From assembly GCA_039707465.1 (NCBI GenBank), contig CM077646.1:77710715-77774714 (forward strand): DNA of 64,000 nt. The letters are read 5' to 3'. Shown here in pieces: positions 55,137-64,000 of this stretch (within the stretch, counting starts at the first letter, position 1; each line of letters opens with the position of its first letter). This DNA comes from Rhabdophis nuchalis. Lineage: Eukaryota; Chordata; Lepidosauria; Squamata; Natricidae. Under the pieces are notes generated by a model, which had not been told where the DNA came from, searched no databases, and saw only the letters and a program-made list of their open reading frames with translations. A program made the translations under genes and the position numbers.

Positions 55137-55216
<80 letters not shown>
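55136..55216. repeat. (TACATA)n microsatellite
   Basis: About thirteen perfect hexanucleotide units starting 19 bp after the hAT target duplication. Confidence 0.97.
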
Positions 55217-55639
55217 GTAAGCTGCCAGATTCACTCAGTTGAGATAGGCAGCTATAGAAATTGGATGGATGGATGTTATTTCTTTGAAAACTTCAGCAAA
55301 AGGTGAAGTGCTTCAACTCTGCAGAGATTGAATTCCTAAACTGCTTGAAAATTGATCTCTGACTTGCTATGATGACACATGGTGTCATAGGTGATATGTG
55401 ACTCTTTATAAATTAGCATGGATGAACAATAACAAAACCCTTTTTTGTTGTAAGACTTCTGAGGGAAATGTAACTTATTTCTACTTCCCCATATCTTTTA
55501 TTTCTGGTCTATGGGTGTTTTTGTAAATTGGTAAAACTATGTGTGTGTGTGTGGGTGGGTGTTACGTTTGTGCTGATAAATACATAAATAAGGGAGCCAC
55601 CAGGTTCTCCTCCTGATCAGCTGAGCCAGGGGAATAAGT
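55217..55639. other. mostly unique; partial SINE echo near 55560-55630
   Basis: The stretch 'gccaccaggttctcctcctg' at 55595 is an exact echo of the antisense SINE head at 55922-55941, and 'gctgataaatacataaata' echoes 55787. A short (GT)n lies at 55541-55560. Confidence 0.5.
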
Positions 55640-55950
55640 ATATACTTGTGTCACAACACCCTGGTAAGCCCCAATTAAGAGAGGAAGCAAGCTGCTTTCC
55701 TTTGCTGTCTTTCGGCTTATCACAAGAGACCATGCAAACAGAAAGCTATTTTTTTCGTTGCCTTTGTTTACATTTGTGTTATGTTTGTGCTGATAAATAA
55801 ATAAACAAGGGAGACTAGTATAGATCTATTTCAAGCTATTTAGCTCTCATCAGCTACCCATACCCTTATTGGGATTTGAACCTGGGCTGTATTACATTTT
55901 AGGCAGATGTTTTAGCCACTAAGCCACCAGGTTCTCCTCCTGATCAGCTT
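55640..55950 (-). mobile_element. tRNA-headed SINE, antisense member of second inverted pair
   Basis: On the minus strand the head reads 'ggtggcttagtggctaaaac' (A-box) and 'caggttcaaatcccaa' (B-box, 55871-55887), then 'gatgagagctaaatagctt', 'gcacaaacataacac', and ends at 'cttaccagggtgttgtgaca'. It is the same family as 8086-8350, giving the fuller head. Confidence 0.78.
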
Positions 55951-56182
55951 TATTTATCAGCACAAACATAACACAAATGTAAACAAAGGCAACGAAAAAA
56001 ATAGCTTTCTGTCTGCATGGTCTCTTGTGATGAGCCGAAAGACAGAAAAGGAAAGCAGTTTTGCTTCCTCCCTTAATTGGGGCTTATGGTTTCCTGCCTG
56101 GAAGGCTCTTAGGGTGGAGCTGAAAGGCAAAATGGGTAGCAGTATGCTCCTTCCCATATTTGGGCATACCAGGTGCTTTGAC

Positions 56183-56185
<3 letters not shown>
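55951..56185 (+). mobile_element. SINE body, sense member of second inverted pair
   Basis: 'atcagcacaaacataacaca' to 'ccttaattggggcttatgg' is the inverted copy of 55655-55810. It then runs into 'aggcaaaatgggtagcagta' and 'atttgggcataccaggtgct', the same end as at 8340. An AC run follows. Confidence 0.75.
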
Positions 56186-56223
<38 letters not shown>

Positions 56224-56331
56224 GCAATGAATAAAAAGCTCTCTCCCTGGATGGCTCCTAGGGTGAGCCAAAAGACAAAAAGTCCTGCTCCCTCCCATAT
56301 TTGGGGCATACCAGGGTGTTATGACACTATA

Positions 56332-56383
<52 letters not shown>

Positions 56384-56400
56384 CGTGTGTGATACCAGGG
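56186..56400. repeat. (AC)n, SINE fragment, (GT)n with CG-rich end
   Basis: AC at 56186-56220. A third fragment of the same family at 56221-56332 ('tttggggcataccagggtgt'). GT at 56335-56372 passing into GCGCGCGCGTGCGTGTGTG to 56391. The alternating purine-pyrimidine run is a classical Z-DNA former, and AC and GT arrays 115 bp apart can pair as a hairpin. Confidence 0.88.
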
Positions 56401-56483
56401 TGTTGTGACACAAATATGCATACACATATATCTGGTCAAATTAAAATCTTCCCAAATACATGGCCTGATTTTATGTCTTATGC

Positions 56484-56616
56484 CAGGGGTGTCCAAACTT
56501 GGGAACTTTAAGACTTGTGGACTTCAACTCCCAGAATTCCCCAGCCAGCAGCTGGCTGGGGAATTCTGGGAGTTGAAGTCCACAAGTCTTAAAGTTCCCA
56601 AGTTTGGACACCCCTG
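56484..56616. mobile_element. palindromic hAT MITE, copy 4
   Basis: 133 bp. CAGGGGTGTCCAAACTTGGG to CCCAAGTTTGGACACCCCTG, essentially perfect palindrome. Identical tcttatgc flanks at 56476-56483 and 56617-56624. The least decayed copy here. Confidence 0.93.
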
Positions 56617-56743
56617 TCTTATGCTAACCAGAGCAATCATGATTGTTTTATACCAGGTGAATAGATTAAAGCAGGGGGGAAGACTAAGGAATTATTAATA
56701 TGAGCATTTATTTTATTTTCTTCTTTTTCAACTCTTATGTCTA

Positions 56744-57134
56744 CAGGTAGTCATTGACTTATATCATTTTGTTTAATAACCATTCAAAGTTACAATGGCA
56801 CTGGAAAAAGTGACTTATGACCATTTTTCACACTTATGACCATTGCAGCATTCCCATGATCATGTGATTTAAATTTGGATCCTTGACAACTGGCTCATAT
56901 TTATGACTGTTCCAGTGTCCCAGGGTCATGGATCCCCTTTTGTGAACTTCTGACAAGCACAGTCAATGAGCAAGCCAGATTAACCTAACAATAGTGTTAC
57001 TAATTTAATAACTGCGGTGATTCACTTATCAACTGTGGCAAAAAAAAAAGTAATAAAATGGACCAAAACTCACGTAACAAATTTCTCACTTAGCAACATA
57101 AATGTTGGGCTCAGTTGTGGTCCAGGAATACGTG
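56744..57134. mobile_element. TA-target DNA transposon (CAGGTAGTCC family)
   Basis: Ends CAGGTAGTCATTGACTTAT and GTCCAGGAATACGTG with TA on both sides (56742-56743, 57135-57136). The interior ('caaagttacaatggcactgg', 'tcccatgatcatgtgat') matches 35654-36621. Confidence 0.8.
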
Positions 57135-57249
57135 TATATGTGAAATTGCATTGCATCTTTCATAGTTATTGGAATTTTTCAAAATGTTAAAAATTATGTT
57201 ATTTTCTATATTTGTTTTTATGGTGCTGATCGTTCATTGCTTCCTGATT

Positions 57250-58600
57250 CCTTTCTTTGTATATAATTTTTATTAAAACTTTTAAACAAGAAAATAAAGA
57301 CTAACACAAATTGATATAAAGTAGAGAAAGGAAAAAGGAACAGAAAGAGATCAAAGAAAAATCAAAAAGGGCAAGAAAAAGTGAGGAAAAATAGAAAAAA
57401 GACCCAGAAAAATAATAATGAAGACATGCTTCCAATATTCTACACAGCAGTTATAAGTACACAAATATACTTTAATCTATGTCTAAAGTTATATCACATT
57501 ACTCTTCTAATAACATTAAATAATAAATAATAACAATCATTGACACCTATAGCCTTCTGTTATTGTTATCTTAATCTAAATGCCCTTTGATAAGATCCCA
57601 ATATGTCCTATACATCAACTATTGGTCTTTATTTGTCATTTCCTTTCTATAATACACTTCCTGAGCTGAGATCTATGAAGCTGTTTTCAGGCACAACCTG
57701 GATTTGTATTTATTCCATATTCTTAATTAGGCCCATCTAATGTGATGATTTTTAAACTTCACATTAACTTTAATTTTATTATACCATAAATACTATGCCA
57801 TCCAAACCTCAGTTCATGAATTTCTAACTGTAAAAGGTCTCTTGTTTCTCAGCAACATCACTCTTTCATCCAGATTAAACAAGCAACAAAATACAATTTT
57901 GATCCTTGTAAATCCTTTGCATCTTGTAATTGTGCCTCCTACTTTCCTGATAATTAAGAATTTTCTCAGTGTTTTCCCTTTGTCCATCATTGTGCCTGTT
58001 CTGTTTTTATGAGGTTGCTAATATGAGGTCGCTTTCTTTCATTCTAGGCACAATCATACAAAACACATCAATCTTGGACTACAGTGGTACCTTGGTACCC
58101 ATCATTAATTGGTTCTGGAAGGTGCGATGGGTACCAAAAATGATAAGTACCAAACATTTTTTCCCCATAAGGAATAATGTAGTGAGTACAAGGCAGCTGA
58201 CACGAATAAGTTCCAGCTTGTGCATTGAGTACCAAGCAAACAATGATTACCGGGACAGATGGTCACGTCAAAATGCATTGAGTACTAAATTCAATGAGTT
58301 TCAAAGCAGTTGAGTATCAAGGTATCATTGTACATTGTTGATAGGATGCGGCTAACTATGTGCTAGCCTTTGCCTGTCCTTATAATATATTGCCTGTTCA
58401 GGTATTTCCTTTCTGTTCTAGTTATCAAACTTACTTCTCAATTTCTTTCTCATGTCAGAAACATGCACACCCAAAAATTTGAGCCACTGCTAGCCACTCT
58501 TTGTGGACTAGACCATAAAATCAACTGTACGGGATAGGTAAAATTACCTTGACATTGGCTATAATAACAGAATCTTGCATGTCTGATTGTGCTGTGTTTT
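57250..58600 (-). pseudogene. L1-type LINE ORF2 C-terminus and 3' UTR, antisense, decayed
   Basis: Conceptual minus-strand translation between about 57755 and 57565 gives broken text 'HHIRWA..RIWNKYKSRL' and 'LRKCIIERK.QIKTN', resembling the C-terminal region of L1 ORF2, but with stops. The 3' end near 57250 reads 'tttttattaaaacttttaaa' (AATAAAA-type tail on minus). It is split by the TA-target element at 58082-58330. The upstream limit is uncertain. Confidence 0.5.
58082..58330. mobile_element. Tigger/pogo-like TA-target element
   Basis: Ends CAGTGGTACCTTGGTACCC and GAGTATCAAGGTATCATTG, with TA on both sides (58080-58081, 58331-58332). The termini resemble those of 4314-4745. The 114-codon frame here is a shadow. 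Confidence 0.8.
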
Positions 58601-58887
58601 TTCTCCTTCTTATAGTTTGTTGAATTAGGGAAATGTCCTTCTGAGATACTTAAAAAAATATCAGCATGTTCTAGATTTTAAATAATGTTTTGGCCCCATT
58701 TGCCTAGCTGCACAACTTGGTCAAAGTCAAAGTCAACTTCCTTTTCCCCTATATCCTCCAACAAAACAGTCAGCGTCTTTAGAATAGGGGTCCCACATAG
58801 CTCATGGCCCACTATGAAACTAGGCCATGGAAGTGGTAGGTGAGCGCACAAGTGCATCCCCACTTGTGGAAGTAGATAAATGGAGCT
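58601..58887. other. short unique stretch
   Basis: Nothing recognised. Confidence 0.4.
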
Positions 58888-58895
58888 ACACATAC

Positions 58896-59454
58896 CAGGG
58901 GTAAAATCCAGCAGATTCTGATTTATTTATTTATTTATTTATTTGATTTATAGACCGCACCCTCTCCCCAGAGGGACTCTGGAGAACTGTTTCGTGCGGC
59001 CGGCCTGGCGTAGTTTTTAAATTGTTTTAGTTTTTAAATTGTTTTAGTAAGGGCTTTTTAACAGGATTTAGATCAGGCCAATCTATTTAATATATTTTTA
59101 ATTGTATTTTTGATTGTATTCTATGCTCTATATTATTGATCTTATTGTTGCCTGTACACCACCCTGAGTCCCGCAAGGGAGAAGGGCGGTCTAAAAATTT
59201 AATAAATCCTAAATCCTAAATTTATTTATTTATTTGATTTATAGACCGCACCCTCTCCCCACAGGGACTCCTAGTGGAAATTTTTAGTAGTTCAGAGAAC
59301 CAGCAAATGCCAACTCTGGCTGGCCCCAGAGTGGGGTGGGAATGGAGATTTTGCAGTATCCTTCCCTGTCATGCCCACCAAGCCATGCCTACCAAGCGAC
59401 ACCACAACCACCATCCATAGAACCAGTAGTAAAATAAATTGAATTTCACCACTG
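58896..59454 (-). mobile_element. hAT MITE (CAGTGGTGGGATTCA family), copy 8, antisense, with L2 inserts
   Basis: Ends CAGGGGTAAAATCCAGC and TTGAATTTCACCACTG. Flanks acacatac and gcacatat agree at 6 of 8. hAT text is 58896-58920 and about 59272-59454 ('gtagttcagagaaccagc', 'ggtgggaatggagattttgc'). The 350 bp between is L2-derived. Confidence 0.75.
58921..59271. mobile_element. L2 3' ends, one sense flanked by two antisense tips
   Basis: Sense L2 3' UTR at about 58981-59217 ('gttgcctgtacaccaccctgagtcc', then 'gagaagggcggtctaaaaat'). On both sides stands a near-identical antisense L2 tip of about 50 bp: (TTTA)n, 'gatttatagaccgcaccctc', 'tccccagagggactc' (58921-58980) and the same with 'cacagggactc' (59217-59271). 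Confidence 0.8.
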
Positions 59455-59462
59455 GCACATAT

Positions 59463-60620
59463 GCTTGCCAGCCACTCATGCAAAACAATTCCCCCTCCCC
59501 CATTCCACACAGCTGAAAAGGTTGGGAAACTCTGTTTTAGATGCTCTCAATAATCAAGGAATAAGGCAGGGAATCATGTAGAAGGCTGCATGCCTGTTGC
59601 ATTATGACACTGCATATAACCCGGACTTAAGCCACAAGACTTTATTACCAGCACTTGTACTTCAACCTGAAACAAATTATCAGTCCCTTGAGCCCTGACT
59701 TGTTATAATTTTTCAGTTTCAAGCCCACTTTTAGCTATGGAAGTTCAATGGGTGACTATAGGCCAGATCAGATGCCCTTGGTGACAAGCATGCAGTAATT
59801 GGATACACTGGAAGAAGGAGGGCAACATGTATCTTAGTGAGTTTATGCAGAATGGTGAGATGTAAGCCTAACAATAAACTAACAAGTTTCCACACAAAAG
59901 AAACCCCATGTAGAGAGAATTGCCGTAATCAAAACTGGAGCGTTACTAACACATGCAGTCAGTTTTTAAATCATTTCTTTTCTTGGAAATTCACAGTGGG
60001 AATATTTTGTGTTCATCATTATCTGAGAACTTGAAAACATCAGAGTACAACTGAAACACTCAAATAGTAAAGCCAAACAGTTCAGCTGCCTCCTTCTTCA
60101 ATTACTCAGAAATGAATCAAAAGACTGTAGGCAATGTGGCAATTACAAGACTGTGAAGATTGGATATTCTGAATTTATAGGAGGCCAAACAGAGAAAACA
60201 CACTTTTAAGACCTATCAAATTAATAGCTCTGTGAATTGAGTTAGTCAGAGGGAACCTGAAAATAAGTGTTGGAAAGGACAGCATAATATTTAGAAGGAG
60301 TGTTGTGCCTTGTTTCCAAATTATTCTGTCCCCCAAATACTGTCTGTCTTTGGAGAGTATTGAAATTCTGTGAAATTTAGGCTGGGGTGCAGTGGGGCCC
60401 AAAGGGTGATTTTATTTCCTTGGGCTCCAGGCTAGATTAACTTCCTAAAGGTCAGTTACACTTCATTTTTTTCCAGTGACAAAGACACAGGAAGATGCAG
60501 AATTCTCACCACATCTAATTTGGGTTTAAAATAAAGATCATTCTGTACAATAATGCAGAAGTCGAAACAATAGCAACCGCAACAAGAACTAGGCATAATT
60601 TCTTAAATCCAATCAAAGTT
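59463..60620. other. unique-looking sequence, nothing recognised
   Basis: No repeat ends or genes recognised. Confidence 0.4.
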
Positions 60621-60815
60621 AGTTCTGGTTTAGTGATTGCCTCGTACAGCAACTGTTTGTAGTTACAATGGAGATGAAAAAGTAACTTAGCAACCTTCAC
60701 AGGTATGTAAAGGAAAGGAAACCTCTGTAAGGTAAGTACAATCACAGTTTCACTTAGCAACTAATTTGCTTAACAGTGGAGTTGCCAATCCCATCCCAGG
60801 ACCACCTGTATTTTA
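60621..60815. mobile_element. decayed TA-target element fragment
   Basis: 'agttacaatggagatgaaaa', 'cacttagcaactaatttgct' and 'cccaggaccacctgtat' are worn forms of the CAGGTAGTCC family at 56744. Confidence 0.6.
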
Positions 60816-61600
60816 CATCTGATAATATGATGTGAACGTCTAACAAAAGGTTTAGATAGCACAATACAAGGAGAGGTAAGCTTTACTTATACTTCCCATG
60901 TGGCAGCCCAAGGGGAATGTCAGCCATTAACCATTTTTAAGAAGGAAAACTTACAGAACAGTCTTTTCTGCTCTTTGTCAATCCATAAATTTCTCTTGAA
61001 TGCTCCTTTGTCTTTTGGGGAAACAGGTAGGCAAGCTCTCAAAGAACATGGTGGCAGTTGTCTTTCATTTGATTTTTTTTTTTAAGTGCCAATTGGATCT
61101 CTGACAAATTCTAGGTAAGAAAAAATAATAATCTTAGATGATGACACTGTAGCAAACCATCTTTGCAGTTATTTTTAACTAAAGGGATTTTTAAAAAATG
61201 AAAAGAAAAGAAAATTCATTCAGGAGGGTTAAGGGACTCTAGCTGGCACCAAAGGAGATGTTTAAAGATCCATGTTGCCTATTCTTGCAATAATGGGTAT
61301 AATGTCCTTCTTTTTTCCCCAGTACTTCTCAAGAGAGCCATTCTGCATACCCAGTTTTGCATTAATCTGGGATCCGTGCCATGTCTCAAGGTCTCATGAT
61401 GCTGGAACTCTTTGACAGCTCCTCTGAATAATTTCTGCCTTATGCAACTTTAATATACTGGTGTAGGCTTTCAATGGCCAGTGTCTGTTGAAGATAGTTG
61501 GGCTTAAGGTTTTAGTGAGTGTAGTCTAAGTAACAAATATTTTTTGATGCTTTGCCAGTAATTGTGATTGGGTTTTTTTAGAGGCAAGAGAGTTGGCTTG
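60816..61600. other. unique-looking sequence, nothing recognised
   Basis: No repeat ends or genes recognised. Confidence 0.4.
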
Positions 61601-61826
61601 GTCCTTAGCAATAGCACTTACTGTAGACTTATATACTGCTTCATAATGCTTTACATCCTCTATAACCAGTTTACAGAGTCAGCATGTCGCTCCCAACAAT
61701 ATGAGCCCTCATTTTATTGACCTCAGAAGGATGGAATGTTGAGTCAACCTTGAGCTGGTCAGAATTGAACTCCTGGCATTGAACAATGAGTTAGCCTGCA
61801 ATGCTGCATTATAACCACCACCAAAG
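61601..61826 (-). mobile_element. snake-type SINE, antisense
   Basis: 'gcaatagcacttactgtaga', 'cagtttacagagtcagcatg', 'gttgagtcaaccttgagctg' and 'gcctgcaatgctgcattata' are in antisense order, with the head at 61826. The tail is AGCAATAGC (GCTATTGCT on minus). Confidence 0.82.
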
Positions 61827-62887
61827 CTCTTAAAAGAGAGGAAGCCTACAAGACTCTGCTTAGTTGCTTGTGGTCTGCATTGTATTTGATTCATGATTTC
61901 TGACATCTATCCCACTTTTGGTTAGAGATGCCATCTTTTCATTGTCAACAGAAGTTGCATAATACCAGCGCTGAGATCCACAGAGGCAAATAAAGCACCG
62001 GTTTTAACTCTGAGTTTTGAGAGTTGCAACCTGCTGAACTACTAGCACCCTTTGAACCTTGTAACTGTCAGCTTTAACTTTTAGCTCCATCTCAATTTTG
62101 TGTTGTATCTGGTTTTTGCTTTTGGTCTTTGAAAAGCAAGAAAATTAATAGTAACTTAGCAAAATGGAAGAGGGCCCTTGAAACGATCATCATGTTCCTT
62201 CTATGTGATGCCATTTAAATAAATGTGTTTTTATACATCCAGTATATTAATAGAAGATTCAAAATGTTGACTCAGATCCAGCAGCAAAAAATCCAGGAAA
62301 CTAGCAACGGGTAGGATAAGAGAAAAGCAACAGGAAGCAGAACTCTGCGCTTAGCTACTCAGAGCGTATTGTTCTTAAGTGTTCCTCGCAAAATGAAATA
62401 TTGAGCACAATCATTTCTCAAATGATAATGACCAGATGTTCATGCATGTCACTCGTGAGCCATAGTTTCTTCTGAACTATTTCACAGACAATGAACGACT
62501 CCTGTAAGAAAATTAAGATGGAGGAGAAAGAAGTTACATTTAGCATTTAAGAGGAACAACCAAAAGCAATCAATTTTCAAGTAACATTAAAATACATTGT
62601 TGTTTCAGTGATAAAGCAAGACCATGACTCGATCGGCAGAGATTGTTTTAAACAGAGGTTTTACTAATTGCCTTTGGACCATGGTCTCAAGTTTAAGACC
62701 CCAGCTTCAGAAAACAGGTATGAGGACTTTTGCTGACCTCTGGCAAATTCCAACATCATGCAGGCGTTCACATTTAACAGCAGTGCAAGTTAGCCTTATT
62801 GAATATTGAATAAAATATTGAATAAAAGTGTATTGTGTGTTATTGCACTTACTTTGCTACAATATAAATCCACACTCTCACCAACAG
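61827..62887. other. unique-looking sequence, nothing recognised
   Basis: No repeat ends or genes recognised. Confidence 0.4.
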
Positions 62888-63138
62888 AAGAGTTAGCAAT
62901 AGCAATAGCACTTAGATTTATATACCGCTTCATAGTGATTTTACAGCCCTCTCTAAGCAGTTTACAGAGTCAGCCTCTTGCCCCCAACAATCTGGGTCCT
63001 CATTTTAGCCACCTTGGAAGGATGAAAGGCTGAGTCAACCTTGAGCCTGGTGAGATTTGAATTGCTGAACTGCAGCTAGCAGTCAACTGAAGTAGCCTGC
63101 AGTACTGCACTCTAACCACTGTGCCACTTCAGCTCTTA
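62888..63138 (-). mobile_element. snake-type SINE, antisense, best-preserved copy
   Basis: Full length: tail 'agcaatagcaatagcactta' at 62888, body 'cagtttacagagtcagcctc', B-box region 'gtgagatttgaattgctg' (about 63048-63065) and A-box region 'gcactctaaccactgtgcca' (about 63106-63125). It gives the reference order for the other five copies. Confidence 0.88.
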
Positions 63139-63225
63139 GTTGAACCGTAGCTCAGCTTCAAAAGATTATTTACAAACCTAAAGATATGACACTCAACAGC
63201 TCTTTAGTGGATGGACAAGAAAGAT

Positions 63226-63352
63226 AACATGGAATGACGGCACGCATGTGTGCACCGGAAACCAAAAAAGCAGTTGGTGACAGCGTGTGTGCCCACAGGG
63301 AAGACTCTGTGTGCCACCTCTGGTATGCATGCCATTGGTTCGTCATCACGGG
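63226..63352. mobile_element. hAT fragment (CAGTGATGGCGAACC family), right end
   Basis: 'ggtatgcatgccattggttc' followed by 'gtcatcacgg' is the right end seen as GGTTCGCCATCGCTG at 44839-44853. The left end is not found. Confidence 0.6.
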
Positions 63353-64000
63353 TATAGATTATAAAATGAGCCAGGAAAAGGAGAGGAAGGGGCTGTTACA
63401 GATCCTGCAGAACACACTACTGTACTGCAAAGGATGTCACCTGGTATATGTGGGCTAGAGCAGATCCTGTCAAATCCACAGATTCCATCCCTGATACTAG
63501 GAGGGAGGCCAGAAAAAAATCCTGCAGACACTTTTGAAAATGTGGAAAGACAAGAGGATGGGTTGCATTATGTCTAAGAAAATTAAATACTGTACAGTGG
63601 CATTCCATGAGTTAAAGATTTTGGCAGCAAGACAGCCATGGAAAATCCCCCACATTCCAGTATCAGTCACTGAGATAAAAAGGCAAAGAAGAAGCCAAAA
63701 TATAGCATAAAAAGCAAGGGAAACAGAGTTGAGTGGGAGAAAATTAAGAAGCTTATTTCTTATAATCTATACATTCTATTCTGCACCTACAAGATTTCTG
63801 GAAATTATATTGTCACTTGTATATCTTAACTCATACTTTTTTTATTGGCATAAGTATCTTAGTGTTCACAATAAAACCCATCATTTGTTCAAATGCTGTC
63901 TCCGTGTGTCTCTCTATCAGCTCCTATCCTGATCCACCCTCCAACACTGTCATCCAGTTTGCTTTCTTTGGTGCCTTAGTCTTTGGAAGCTTCTTTTCAC
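63353..64000. other. unique-looking sequence, nothing recognised
   Basis: No repeat ends or genes recognised up to the window edge. Confidence 0.4.

Overview
This window reads as squamate (snake or lizard) nuclear DNA from an intergenic or intronic stretch, most probably from a snake. The call rests on the repeat set: CR1, L2, Bov-B and L1 LINE pieces, tRNA-headed SINEs of the kind common in snakes, and several hAT and Tc1/mariner-type (TA-target) DNA transposon families. There is no bacterial-style gene organisation. I found no complete host protein-coding gene. The only long clean reading frames belong to retrotransposons: an intact 282-codon L1 ORF1-like protein (17804-18652, minus) and an intact 700-codon L2 reverse-transcriptase frame (41491-43593, plus). 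One short minus-strand stretch near 14.5 kb encodes a protein-kinase glycine-loop motif behind a good splice acceptor and could be an isolated or relic exon.

Layout. 0-9 kb: SINE, L2 pieces, a CR1 copy that received a TA-target element and then two hAT elements in one 8-bp target, a Bov-B piece and a head-to-head SINE pair. 9-15 kb: six hAT elements, five with 8-bp target duplications, a Rex1/Babar-like LINE end and a CR1 end. 15.9-16.5 kb: a foldback with arms of about 230 bp. 17.5-19.5 kb: a complete 2-kb L1-type insertion that has ORF1, 5' UTR, 3' UTR and poly(A) but no ORF2. 20-31 kb: Bov-B, R4-like LINE end, solo LTR nested in a SINE, mariner and hAT elements. 31-40 kb: foldback, CTCF-like site, CR1, hAT, a run of TA-target elements, one of which carries a solo LTR. 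40-45 kb: a deep nest (CR1 host, L2, hAT miniature element, AAT/ATT hairpin, CR1, hAT). 45-46.7 kb: a 1.67-kb hAT element holding a CpG-rich, promoter-like segment with an interferon-response-type motif. 47-50 kb: L2, mariner, LTR. 49.8-50.9 kb: a repeat-poor stretch that could be a conserved non-coding element. 51-64 kb: hAT, CR1, a convergent pair of CTCF-like motifs, long microsatellites, a second SINE inverted pair, L1 3' end, L2 inside hAT, and SINEs.

Most transposon boundaries were set by finding both terminal repeats and matching target-site duplications by eye. Family names are recognised from general knowledge of these repeats and are not the result of a database search. Percent identities are not given because no alignment could be run.
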